Assembly: GCA_947579665.1 (NCBI GenBank)
Contig: OX388346.1
Coordinates: forward strand, 89,096,615 to 89,160,614
DNA: 64,000 nucleotides
Reading direction: 5' to 3'
From: Sympetrum striolatum
Lineage: Eukaryota > Arthropoda > Insecta > Odonata > Libellulidae
A model generated the notes under the pieces. The model searched no databases. It was not told the origin of the DNA and worked only from the letters and a program-made list of their open reading frames with translations. Position 1 is the stretch's first letter. Every line of letters begins with the position of its first letter. A program made the position numbers and the translations under genes. Positions 42,201 to 53,346 of the stretch are shown in pieces.

Positions 42201-42775
42201 TTCCAAGATCTGATTGAAAAAAGCATCGAAATCGGACAATTTTTACGAAATTTCTACCTTTTTCCTCTAATTTGCCTTTGCTTTCTTGATTTTTCCAAGA
42301 TATAATTGAAAAAAGCATCGAAAACGGATAATTTTAACGAAATTTCAATCTTTATCCTTTATTTTGCCATACTTTCTGTGATTTTACCAAGATATAATCG
42401 AATATAGCATCGAAAACGGATAATTTTAACAAAATTTCAATATTTTTCCTATATTTTACCTTTGATTTTTTTTATTTTGCCAAGATATGATCGAAAAAAG
42501 TATCGAAAACGGATAATTTTTAGGAAAGTTGAATCTTTTTCCTCTATTTTCCTTACTTTTCGTGATTTTTACAAGATATGATTGAAAAAAGTATCGAAAA
42601 CGGATAATTTTTTTGAAATTTGTATCTTTTTTGTCTATTTTGCCTTACATTCTGTGATTTTGCCAAGATATAATCGAGAAAAGCATCGAGAACGGATAAT
42701 TTCAAAAAATTTCAATCTTTTTTCATCTATTTTGCCTAACTCTTCGTGATTTTGCCAAGATATGATCGAAAAAAG
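36230..42775 (+). repeat. Higher-order repeat copy E (carries the extra block)
   Basis: The first kilobase carries a variant shared with copy D (ATTATTTTAAC near 32671 and 36781, where others have ATCATTTTAAC). The remainder to about 42775 is co-linear with copy A, including the extra block that B, C and D lack. The copy is thus a mosaic. Past 42775 the match to A ends. Confidence 0.8.
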
Positions 42776-45700
42776 CATCGAGAACGGATATATTAAACGA
42801 AATTTATATCTTTTTCCTCTATTTTGCCTTAATTGTCGTGATATTGCCAAGATAAAATAGAAAAAAGCATCGAAAACGGATAATTTCAACGAAATTTCAT
42901 TCTTTTTTCTCTATTTTACCTTAGTTTTATTGATTTTGCCATGATATGATCGAAAAAAGTATAGAAAACGGATAATTTCCACCAAATTTCAATTTTTTTC
43001 TTCAATTTTTCCTTAGTTTTCGTGATTTTAACAAGATAAGTTGAAAAAAAGCATCGATAACGGATAATTTCAACGAAATTTCGATCTTTTTACTCAATTA
43101 TGCCTTAGTTTTCGTTATTTTTCCAAGATATGATTGAAAAAAGCATCGAAAACGGATAATTTCAAGTATTTCGCAATATATGTTCATCATTTTGTCTTAC
43201 TTTTCGTGATTTAACTGAAATATGATCGAAAAAAGGATCGAAAACGGATAATTTCAAGAAAATTGCAATCTTTTTTCATCTAGTTTGCCTAACTTTTTGT
43301 GATTTTGCCAAGATATGATCGAAAAAAGCATCGAAAACGGATATAATAAACGAAATTTAAATCTTTTTCCCCTATTTTGCCTTAATTGTCGTGATATTGC
43401 CAAGATATGACCAAAAAAAGTATCGAAAACGGATAACATCAACGAAATTTTAATCTTTTGTCTCTATTTTACCTTAGTTATTATTGATTTTGCCATGATA
43501 TGACCATAAAAAGTATCGAAAACAGATCATTTCCACCAAATTTCTATTTTTTTTCTCCATTTTTCCATAGTTTTCGTGAAAATTACAAGATAAGATGAAA
43601 AAAAGCATCGATAACGGATATTTTTCAACGAAAATTCGATCTTTTTCCCAATTTTGCCTTAGTTTTCGTGATTTATCCAAGATATTACTGAAAAAAGCAT
43701 CTAAAAAGGATAATTTTTACGAAATTTCAATCTTTTTCCTCTATTTTGACTAACTTTCTGTGATTTTGCTAAGATATATACGAGAAAAGCATCGAAAAGG
43801 TATAATTTCAAAGAATTTTGCAATATATTTTCGTCATTTTGTTTTACTTATCGTGATTTATCTGCATTATGATCGAAAAAAGGATTGAAAACGGATTATT
43901 TCAAGAAAAGTTCAATATTTTTCCTCTATTTTTTGTTAGATTTTTTGATTTCGCCAAGATATGATCGAAAAAGTATCGAAAACGAATAATTTCCTCGAAA
44001 TTTCATTATTTTTCCTCAAGTATTCCTTAGTTTTAGTGATTATGGCAAGATTTGATTGAAAAAAGCACCGAAAACGGATAATTTCAACGAAATTTAAATC
44101 TTTTTTCCTCTTTTTTGCCTTTGCTTTCGTGATTTTTCCAAGATATAATTGGAAAAAGCATCGAAAACGGATAATTTTAACAAAATTTCAATATTTTTCA
44201 TCTATTTTACCTTAGATTTTTTTGATTTTGCCATGATATGATCGAAAAAAGTATCGAAAACGGATAATTTTTAGGAAATTTGAATCTTTTTCCTCTATTT
44301 TGCCTTACTTTTCGTGATTTTTCGAAGATATGATTGATAAAAGCATCGAAAACGGATAATTTTTACGAAATTTCAATCTTTTTCCTCTATTTTGCCTTTT
44401 ACTTTGAATTTGCCAAGATATAAACGAAAAAAGCATCGAAAACGGATTATTTCAAGAAAATTTTAATCTTTTTTCATCAATTTTGCGTAACTTTCATGAT
44501 ATTGCCAAGAAATGATCGAAAATGGATAATTTAAAAAAAATTTCAATATTTTCCTCTATTTTACCTTTGATTTTTTTGATTTTGCCAAGATATGATCGAA
44601 AAAAGTATCGAAAACGGATAATTTTTAGGTAATTTGAATCTTTTTCCTCTATTTTCCTTACTTTTCGTGATTTCTCCAAGATATGATTGAAAAAAGTATC
44701 GAAAACGGATATTTTTTACGAAATTTCAATCTTTTTCCTCTATTTTGCCTTTTACTTTGAATTTGCCAAGATATAAACGAAAAAAGCATCGAAAACGGAT
44801 TATTTCAAGAAAATTTTAATCTTTTTTCCTCTATTTTACCTTAGTTTTCGTGATTTTAACAAGATAAGATGAAAAAAAGCATGGATTACGGAAAATTTCA
44901 ATGAAATTTATATCTTTTTCCTCAATTTTGCCTTAGTTTTCGTTATTTTTCCAAGATATGATTGAAAAAAGCATCGAAAACGGATAATTTCAAGTATTTC
45001 GCAATATATGTTCATCATTTTGTCTTACTTTTCGTGATTTATCTGAAATATGATCAAAAAAAGCAACAAAAACGGATAATTTGAAGAAAATTTCAATCTT
45101 TTTTCATCTATTTTGCCTAACTCTTTGTGATTTTGCCAAGATATGATCGAAAAAAGTATCGAAAATGAATAGTTTCCTCGAAATTTGAATCTTTTTCCTA
45201 TTTTTCCTTAGTTTTTGTGATTATATTAAGATTTGATTGAAAAAATCACCGAGAACGGATAATTTCAACGAAACTTCAATCGTTTTCCTCTCTTTGCCTT
45301 AGTTGCCGTGATTCTGCAGAGATATGATAAAAAAGGCATCGAAAACGGATAATTTCAAGGAAATTTCAATCTTTTTCCGTCTATTTGAAAAGGTTTTCGT
45401 GATTTTTCAAAGATTTGATCAAAGAATGCATCGATAACCCATAATTTCAACAGAATTTGAACCTTTTTCCTCTAATTTGCCTTAATTTTCGTGATTTTGC
45501 AAAGGTATTATCGAAAAAAGCATCGAAACCGGATAGTGCCAACGTAATTTCAATCGTTTTCCTCTATTTTCCCTTAGTTTTTGTTATTTTACCAAGCAAT
45601 GATCGAAAAAAGCATCAAAAAGGATAATTTCAGCAAAATTTCCATCTTTCTTCGTCTATTTTTCCTTAGTCTTTGTGATTTTTCCACGATATGATCGAAA

Positions 45701-46873
45701 AAAGCATCGACGACGGACAATTTCATATAAATTTTAATCTTTTTCCTCTATTTATCCTTAATTTTCGTGATTTTTCCAAGATATGATAGAAGAAAACATC
45801 GAAAACGGATAATTCTTACGAAATTTCAATCTTTTTCCTCTATTTTGCCTTACTTTCTTTGATTTTGCCAAGATATAATCGAAAAAAGCATCGATAACGG
45901 ATAATTTCAAGGAAATTTCAATCTTTTTCCGTCTATTTGAAAAGGTTTTCGTGATTTTTCCAAGATTTGATCAAAGAATGTATCGATAACCCATAATTTC
46001 AACAAAATTTGAACCTTTTTCCTCTAATTTGCCTTAATTTTTTGATTTTGCCATGTTATGATCGAAAAAATATCGAAAACGGATAATTTCCACCAAATTA
46101 TAATTTTTTTCCTCCATTTTTCCTTATTTTTCGTGATTTTTACAAGATAAGATAAAAAAAAGCATCGATAACTGATAATTTCAACGAAATTTCGATCTTT
46201 TTCCTCAATATTGCCTTACTTTTCGTGGTATTGCCAAGAAATGATCGAAAACGAATAATTTTAACAAATTTTCAATATTTTTCATCTATTTTACCTTAAA
46301 TGTTTTTGATTTTGCCATGATATGATCGAAAAAAGTATCGAAACGGATAATTTTCTGGAAATTTGTATCTTTTTCCTCTATTTTGCCTTACTTTTCCTGA
46401 ATTTTCGAAGATATGATTGAAAAAAGCATCGAAAACGGATAATTTCAACGAAATTTCGATCTTTTTCCTCAATATTGCTTTACTTTTCGTGGTATTGCCA
46501 AGAAACGATCGAAAACGGATAATTTTAACCAAATTTCAATATTTTTCATCTATTTTACCTTAAATTTTTTTGATTTTGACATGATATGATCGAAAAAAGT
46601 ATCGAAAACGGATAATTTTTTTGAAATTTGTATCTTTTTTGTCTATTTTGCCTTACATTCTGTGATTTTGCCAAGATATAATCGAGAAAAGCATCGAGAA
46701 CGGATAATTTCAAAAAATTTCAATCTTTTTTCATCTATTTTGCCTAACTCTTCGTGATTTTGCCAAGATATGATCGAAAAAATCATCGAGAACGGATATA
46801 TTAAGCGAAATTTATATTTTTTTCCTCTATTTCGCCTTAATTGTCGTGATATTGCCAAGATAAAATAGAAAAA
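42776..46873 (+). repeat. Right part of the main array, irregular order
   Basis: Satellite monomers and short segments seen elsewhere in the array, but without the standard order. Pieces resemble 7.6-8.0 kb (near 44.4-44.8 kb) and 10.5-11.6 kb (near 45.84-46.87 kb). Ends where the 0.7-kb element interrupts a monomer. No gene is seen. Confidence 0.75.
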
Positions 46874-47429
46874 TCTGATGTGGCCAGCACATGACTTTCT
46901 CCATATATAAGATGTAAATATTTATCTACGACAGTAATTTCGAACTCTATATTCAATCTAAACTTGGAAGATTAGTGATTAATTTATATCATATTATCTT
47001 TTAAGTCACAAAGATTATAAATAATGTTTTTGGGGGCATGTTCGATGTAAAAAGATGAATTTGGCCTTTCGCCCATTGAGCCCAGAGCGCCCACAACGTA
47101 CATAATCAGCAACTTCCGGTTTATCAGTATTTCATGAATATCTCTTAAACAATCAGTGATAAAAAATATGTTTCATACAAAAGTTATAGTATAATATATT
47201 ATCTAAAACTTTTATAAGTAACAAAATATACTTAAATATCATATTTATGGAGATATTTTGAAAACCGGAAATGAGCTTTGTTGAATGAAGCTCGACTTCC
47301 GGTTTACCGATTTACTCCAAAAACTTATCAACTCTGACAGCACACTAAACACTACTATATATGAAGTTTGGTATTGATACGACCACTAGTTTTCACGTTA
47401 CAGCGCCCACTAGCACACACACACATACA

Positions 47430-47465
<36 letters not shown>

Positions 47466-47587
47466 TCATTCCGAAAATGGTCAAAACGTGCCTTAGGGAC
47501 CCCAAAACGTGTATTTCCGTTGAAATCTCGTAGTCGAATTTTTTCATGAAAAAAATACTTTCTCTATTCTTCGTATATGGAGAAAGT
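46874..47587. mobile_element. MITE-like insertion in the satellite
   Basis: Non-satellite sequence of about 714 bp that splits a monomer: satellite stops at ATAGAAAAA and resumes at AAAAAGCATCGAAAACGG. ACTTTCTCCATATA at 46894-46907 is matched by its exact reverse complement at 47574-47587, giving 14-bp perfect inverted repeats. The left inverted repeat is preceded by about 20 bp of extra non-satellite sequence (46874-46893). The right end also folds on itself (TACTTTCTC with GAGAAAGTA). AAAAA on both sides may be a 5-bp target duplication, but the site is A-rich. There is no transposase, so a non-autonomous DNA element is the best reading. A Helitron was considered because the insert starts with TC and ends with a hairpin, but no CTRR end is present. 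Confidence 0.6.
47414..47460. repeat. (CA)n microsatellite
   Basis: An almost pure CA run with a short interruption (ATACAGA), inside the 0.7-kb element. It is the only dinucleotide tract within the satellite domain. Confidence 0.95.
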
Positions 47588-50156
47588 AAAAAGCATCGAA
47601 AACGGATAATTTCAAGGAAATTTCAATCTTTTTCCGTTATTTGAAAAGGTTATCGTGATTTTTCCAAGATTTGATCAAAGAATGCATCGATAACGGATAA
47701 TTTCAACAAAATTTGAAACTTTTTCCTCTTATTTGCCTTCCTTTCCGAGATTTTGCAAAGATATTATCGAAAAAAGCATCGAAACCGGATAATGTCGACG
47801 TTATTTCAATCGTTTTCCTCTATTTTCCCTTAGTTTTTGTGATTTTACCAAGCAATGATCGAATAAACCATCGAAAAAGGTTAATTTCAACAAAATTTCA
47901 ATCTTTCTTCGTCTATTTTTCCTTAGTCTTCGCGATTTTTCCATGATATGATCGAAAAAAGCATCGAAGACGGACAATTTCATAGAGATTTCAATCTCTT
48001 TCTTCTATTTTTCCTTTGTTTCCGTGATTTTTCCAAGATCTGATTGAAAAAAGCATCGAAAACGGATAATTTTTACGAAATTTCAATCTTCTTCCTCTAT
48101 TTTTCCTTAGTCTTCGCGATTTTTCCATGATATGATCGAAAAAAGCATCGAAGACGGACAATTTCATAGAGATTTCAATCTCTTTCTTCTATTTTTCCTT
48201 TGTTTCCGTGATTTTTCCAAGATCTGATTGAAAAAAGCATCGAAAACGGATAATTTTTACGAAATTTTAATCTTTTTCCTCTATTTTGCCTTTGCTTTCG
48301 TGATTTTTCCAAGTTATAATTGAAAAAAGCATCGAAAACGGATAATTTTAACGAAATTTCAATCTTTTTCCTTTATTTTGCCTTACTTTCTGTGATTTTG
48401 CCAAGATATAATCGAAAAAAGCATCGAAAACGGATAAATTCAAGGATTTCGCAATATATTTTCGTCATTTTGTCTTACTTTTCGTGATTTATCAGAAATA
48501 TGATCGAAAAAAGCATCGAAAACGGATAATTTCAAGAAAATTTCAGTCCTTTTTCATCTATTTTGCCTAACTCTTCGTAATTTTGCCAAGATATAATAAA
48601 GGAAAGCCTCAAAAACGGATAATTTTAACAAAATTTCAAAATTTCTCCTCTATTTTTCCTTAGATTTTTTGATTTCGCCAAGATATGATCGAAAAAAGTA
48701 TCTAATACGGATAATTTCCACGAAATTTCAATCTTTTTCCTCTATTTTTCCTTAGTTTTTGTGATTATGCCAAGATTTGATTGAAAAAAGCACCGAGAAC
48801 GGATAATTTCAACGAAATTTCAATCTTTTTCCTCTTTTTTGCCTTACTTAACGTGATTTTGCAATGAAATGCTCAAAAATAGAATAAAAAACGGATAATT
48901 TCAACGAAACTTCAATCTTTTTCCTCTTTTTTGCCTTACTTAACGTTATTTTGCAAGGATATGCTCAAAAATAGAATAAAAAACGGATAATTTCAACGAA
49001 AATTCAATCTTTTTCCTCTCTTTGCCTTAGTTGCCGTGATTCTGCCAAGATATGATCAAAAAAGCATCGAAAACGGATAATTTCAAGGAAATTTCAATCT
49101 TTTTCCGTCTATTTGAAAAGGTTTTCGTGATTTTTCCAAGATTTGATCAAAGAATGCATCGATAACGGATAATTTCAACAAAATTTGAAATTTTTTCCTT
49201 TAATTTGCCTTACTTTTCGTGATTTTGCATGGATATTATTGAAAAAAGCATTGAAACCGGATAATGTCAACGTCATTTCAATCTTTTTCCTCTATTTTCC
49301 CTTAGTTCTTGTGATTTTACCAAGCGATGATCGAAAAAAGCATCGAAAAAAGATAATTACACAAAATTTTAATCTTTTTTCGTCTATTTTTCCTTAGTGT
49401 TCGTGATGTTGTCACGATATGATCAAAAAAAGCATCGACAACGGATAATTTCGTAGAAATTTCAATCCATTTCCTCTATTTTGCCTTACTCTCCGTGATT
49501 TTACCAAGATATGATCGAAAAAAGCATCGAAAACGGATATTTATTATCTGAAATATGATCGAAAAAATCATCGAAAATAGATAATTTCAAGAAAATTTCA
49601 ATCTTTTTTCATCAAATTAGTATAACTCTTCGTGATTTTGCCAAGATATTATGGAAAAAAGGATTGAAAACGGATAATTTTAACACAATTTAATATCATT
49701 CCCCTATTTTTCGTTAGTTCTTTTGATTTTTCCAAGATATGATCGAGAAAATTATCGAAAACGGATAATTTCCACGAAATTTCAATCTTTTTCCTCTATT
49801 TTTCCTTAGTTTTTGTGATTATGCCAAGATATGATTGAAAAAAGCATCGAAAACGGATAATTGAAACGACATTTCAACCTTTTTCCATCTGTTTTGCCTT
49901 AGTTCTCGGGATTTTTACAAGATAAGATAAAAAAAAGCATCGAAACCGGGTAATTTTTACGAAATTTCAATCTTTTTTCGTCTAACTCTTCGTTATTTTT
50001 CCAGGATATGATCAAGAAAAGCATCTAAAACGGATAATTTTTACGAAATTTCAATCTTTTTCCTCTAATTTGCCTTACTTTCTGTGATTTTGCCAAGATA
50101 TAATCGAAAAAGGCATCGAAAACGGATAATTTTAGCGAGATTTCAATCTTTTTTCT
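47588..50156 (+). repeat. 92-bp satellite, segment right of the insertion
   Basis: Same family and orientation as the main block, resuming in phase after the inserted element. Monomers are more diverged from each other than in copies A-E. No higher-order order is obvious beyond the local dimer duplication at 47921-48288. No gene is seen. Confidence 0.93.
47921..48288 (+). repeat. Local duplication of a satellite dimer (184 bp)
   Basis: The rare variant CCTTAGTCTTCGCGATTTTT at 47921 recurs at 48105, and the following monomer with CTTTGTTTCCGTG also repeats. The offset is exactly 184 bp, two monomers. The two copies differ by only a few bases, so this is a recent event in an otherwise old stretch. 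Confidence 0.85.
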
Positions 50157-51712
50157 CTATTTCGTCTTTATCTTTCGTCATTTTTTCGGGATTTGTTCGA
50201 GAAAAGCAACAGAAACAGATAATTCTAGCAAAATTTCAATTTTTCTCCTCTATTTTGTATTAATTTTTGTCATGTTATCGAAATATGATCGAAAAAAGCA
50301 AAGAATATTGATAATTTTTGCGAATTTTCAATTTTTCCTCAATTTTGCTTTAATTTTCGTCATTATATCGAGATATGTTCGAAAAAAGCATCGAAAACGG
50401 AATATCTTAACGAAATTTCAAATTTTTTACTTTATTTCTCGTTGTTTAATCGAGATATGATCGAAACAAGCAACTAAAACGCATAATTTTAGCGAAATTT
50501 CAAATTTTCTATTCTATTTTTCCTTAACGTTCGTCATTTTATAGAGATATGATCAAAAGAGCAACGAAAACGGATAATTTTAGCGAATTTTTGATTTTTT
50601 TCCTCAATTTTCTCTTTATATTTCGTCATTTTATCGGGATATGATCGAAAAAAGCAACAGAAACAGATAATTCTAGCAAAATTTAAATTTTTTCTCCTCC
50701 ATTTTGAATTAATGTTCGTCATTCTATCGAGATATGACCGAAAAATGGAAAGAAAATTGATAATTTTAAAGAAATTTCAATTTTTCCCCTCAATTTTCCT
50801 TTAATTTTCGTCATTATATCGAGATATGATCGAAAAAAGCAACGAAAACGGAATATCTTAGTGAAATTTCAATTTAATTGGCTTTATTTTTCGTTATTTA
50901 ATCGAGATATGATCGAAACAGGCAACTAAAACGCATAATTTTACCAAAATTTCATATTTTAGACTATTTTGCCTTAATTTTCGTCATTTTATAGAGATAT
51001 GATCAAAAAAGCAACGAAAACGGTCAATTTTAGCGAACTTTGAATTTATTTTTCCTTTCTTCTCTTTATATTTCGTCATGTTACTGAGATATGATCGAAA
51101 AAAGCAAAGAAATCGGATAATTTTAGCGAAATTTTTATTTTTTTTCCTCTAAATTTTGTCTTTATCTTTCGTCATTATATCGAGATATTATCAAATAAAG
51201 CAACGAAAATTGATAATTTCCGCGAAATTCCAAATTCTTTCCTCTTTTTTGTATTTTATTTTTCGTCATTTTATCGAGATTACATAGAAAATAGCAACTA
51301 AAACGGATAATTTTAGCGAAATTTCAGTTTTTTTCCTCTTTTTCGTTTTTATTTTTCGTCATTTTATCGAAATATGATCGAAAAAAGCAATGAAAATTGA
51401 TAATTTTAGCGAAATTTCAATTTTCTCCTCTATTTTGCCTTAATTTTCGTCATTATATCGAGATATGATCGAAAAAAGCAACAAAAACGGAATATTTTTG
51501 CAAAATTTCAATTTTTTTGTGTTTATTTTTCGTCATTGTATTGAGATATGATCGAAAAAAGCAACGAAAACGGATAATTTTATCGAAATATCAATTTTTC
51601 TCCTCTTTTTTAATTAATGTTTGTCATTATATCGAGATATGATCGAAAAAATGAAAAGAAAACGGATAAATTTAGCGAAATTACAATATTTTACCTCTAG
51701 TTTGCCTAAATG
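50157..51712 (+). repeat. Edge subfamily of the satellite
   Basis: Monomers here read TTATCGAGATATGATCG, then AAAAAAGCAACGAAAACGG, then ATAATTTTAGCGAAATTTC, and TTAATTTTCGTCATTT. Compared with the core they have ATCGAGAT instead of CCAAGAT, GCAAC instead of GCATC, and TTTAGCGAAAT instead of TTCAACGAAAT. These three features match the left block (1-7362) read on its minus strand. Neighbouring copies differ at many sites, and the last is broken at about 51712. Confidence 0.85.
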
Positions 51713-52017
51713 TTCAAAAATTCAAATTTTTTAAATTGCTCGAATTGAAAATTTGAAATTTTGAATAGATGCACTATATAGTGATCATTTCTTAGTTACA
51801 TGGGTTTTCCTATATCATTGCAAATAACGGAGATATATGGGTTTTAAAATTTCAAAAATTAGAATTTTTAAAATTGCTCGAATTAAGAATTTGAAATTAT
51901 GCATAGATGCACTACATAGTGATTATCTCCCAGTAACAAGGGTTTCCCCATATCATTGCAAATAAAGGAGATTTAACGGTTTTTAAAATTTAAAAAATAC
52001 AAATTTTGAAGATATAA
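51713..52017 (+). repeat. Outer tandem repeats of the left inverted-repeat arm
   Basis: Two diverged copies of a unit of about 139 bp. AAATTGCTCGAATT is at about 51733 and 51872, each followed by GATGCACTA(T/C)ATAGTGAT and then ATATCATTGCAAATAA. The unit occurs in reverse orientation at 56350-56716, so it is part of the arm and not local noise. Confidence 0.75.
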
Positions 52018-52719
52018 GGGCCATTCCATGCCAAGTGGTCTAGCGGTCCCCGCTCAACCATCACGGATTTCAATGAAATTTTATATGAACATTAAGACAT
52101 ATATTTTATGAACATTTGTAAAGTTTTACTTTCGCCGATGGTATACTTGCTGAGATATAGAAGATTGGTTGACCACGTGTCGCTGCCTTCTTCAACATGA
52201 CTATGTGTTTTCAGTATCTCTGAGGCGTCGGATCTCAGAGAATTGTTTTATGAAGTAAACACACTTTGGATATCTTAAACAACTTCTTGCGCTCTATTTA
52301 ACAAAATAATAATAATAACTGTAAGAGCGACCTCCTTGCAGAAACTTCTGTGCAAAACTGGCCCAAAAAATTGCGGATCGAAAGAAAATTAAAACTTTGG
52401 CTTTTTATATTTCAAGAAGAAATGATATAATCATCGTGAAACTTATCGCATGATAACATATCAATACATTGTTTATAAATATAAAATTTCATATTCCTAG
52501 TACTTTCCATTATTTTAGAAATTGAGTCAACATTTGACAATTTTTGTAAAAAAGCCAAAAATACGCAATTTTTACCCTGCTTTTATAAAAAAAGACCCTC
52601 TGGAATATCCTTTAAAAAAATTTTATTAAATAGAAGTTAATTTAACCCTCTAAAAAAGTCTATCTAGTTTTTCATCTCGAGCATACAAGGCCCTAGAAAT
52701 AGGGACAACTATGAGGATG
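52018..52719 (+). repeat. Left arm of a long inverted repeat
   Basis: About 702 bp that reappears, reverse complemented, at 55639-56349. Matching blocks include CCATTCCATGCCAAGTGGTC near the outer end, ACCACGTGTCGCTGCCTTCT, AGAGCGACCTCCTTGCAGAA, TTCATATTCCTAGTACTTTC and GGCCCTAGAAATAGGGACAA near the inner end. Similarity runs almost unbroken with scattered substitutions and small indels, so the arms are old enough to have diverged but are clearly one palindrome. No open frame of note. Confidence 0.92.
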
Positions 52720-52880
52720 GCATTTGTAAAAACGACAAAAATAGGTTATTTTCTGCCCGCTCTTAGAAAAGAAAGACCTTTTAGACAAATAAAAATTATA
52801 TAAAAATAAAAATTCTTAAAAAAGTACACTTGGTTTTTCGTCGCGAGCAAGTACAGCCCTAAAAAATTAACAAAGTTGAG
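52720..52880 (+). repeat. Partial direct duplication of the inner arm
   Basis: GTAAAAACGACAAAAATAGG, then CTGCCCGCTCTTAGAAAAGA and AAAGTACACTTGGTTTTTCG, repeat in the same order as the segment at about 52545-52700, in diverged form. The left arm thus carries an extra tandem piece that the right arm lacks. Confidence 0.65.
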
Positions 52881-53310
52881 AACGTTGCTACGGTGGCGCC
52901 ACATGTCTTCTGTTGTTTATCGTCCTGGTTATTTTATGTAGACAGTTTTAGTATATTGCGTTGGTCCATGACTTGTACTGGTAGTGACATCGTCACTACC
53001 AGTTCAGGCATTTGAACCAGTAACCCCATCGCCGTAGGGGTCACGTCCGATAGCCATGCAATACCAGCCACGGGGGGGTTTCTTGGTTGAGGATCACAAG
53101 CCTGCAATTTGTTTTCTTCGATGAGGTTGTAAATCCTTGTGTGGTTATTTATCTGGTGGTATTAAGACATAATATTGTGCTGGCGAGACATCATGGACAA
53201 CAAAGTAACAAATTAAATCAATCTGGTATGCTTTAACTTAGTAGAGCTCCATCCTAGCAAATGGGTGCGAATAACTTAATAAAATTCCACTTTTAAAGTT
53301 TTTAATATCT
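52881..53310. other. Stretch between the left arm and the retroelement
   Basis: Higher GC than the satellite. It contains the perfect hairpin at 52977-53003 and no open frame with a recognisable product. It may hold the 5' repeat of the Penelope-like element, but no direct match to the 3' side was found beyond the short motif at 53309. Confidence 0.5.
52977..53003. repeat. Perfect 12-bp stem hairpin
   Basis: ACTGGTAGTGAC (52977-52988), loop ATC, then GTCACTACCAGT (52992-53003). All 12 pairs are Watson-Crick. It lies about 330 bp upstream of the retroelement reading frame. Confidence 0.9.
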
Positions 53311-53346
53311 GCGACCGGTTTCGCACTTTAGTCCATTGTCAAGCAC
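53309..53346 (-). other. Hammerhead-like motif, upstream copy
   Basis: On the minus strand the sequence reads CTTGACAATGGACTAAAGTG followed at once by CGAAACCGGTCGC. The arrangement resembles hammerhead ribozyme cores (CUGANGA, stem II, GAAA), which are known to occur in the terminal repeats of Penelope-like elements. The first box is imperfect here (CTTGACA), and stem II was not folded. A degenerate relic is the most that can be claimed. Confidence 0.35.

Larger units (their letters stand above)
7563..46873 (+). repeat. 92-bp satellite array, main block
   Basis: About 39 kb of tandem monomers. A representative 92-bp unit starts TGATTTTTCCAAGATATGAT, continues CGAAAAAAGCATCGAAAACG, then GATAATTTCAACGAAATTTC, then AATCTTTTTCCTCTATTTTG, and ends CCTTAGTTTTCG. 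The best conserved part is CGAAAAAAGCATCGAAAACGG. The segment just after GATAATTT (CAACG, TTACG, TTAGG, CCACC) and the one after CTATTTTG are the most variable and define subtypes. Monomers are ordered into higher-order repeats of about 5.8-5.9 kb between 8.7 and 42.8 kb, with flanks (7.56-8.7 and 42.8-46.87 kb) that do not follow the same order. Because 92 is not a multiple of three, open frames rarely exceed three monomers. No gene is supported. Confidence 0.97.

Noticed and set aside
7563..46873. CENP-B box in the satellite
   Set aside because: The pattern TTCG-N4-A-N2-CGGG was looked for around ATCGAAAACGG and does not fit. The spacing is too short and the third G is missing.
46874..47587. 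Helitron
   Set aside because: It starts with TC after an A and ends with a hairpin, but no CTRR end follows, and it has inverted termini, which Helitrons lack.
7563..51712. Dozens of open frames of 60-120 aa, many repeated with the same protein sequence
   Set aside because: They are translations of the 92-bp satellite. They span at most about three to four monomers, recur on both strands, have no domain, and their repetition follows the higher-order repeat. They are not a gene family.
1..51712. Telomeric repeat array
   Set aside because: No TTAGG or TTAGGG tandem runs are present; the unit is 92 bp.
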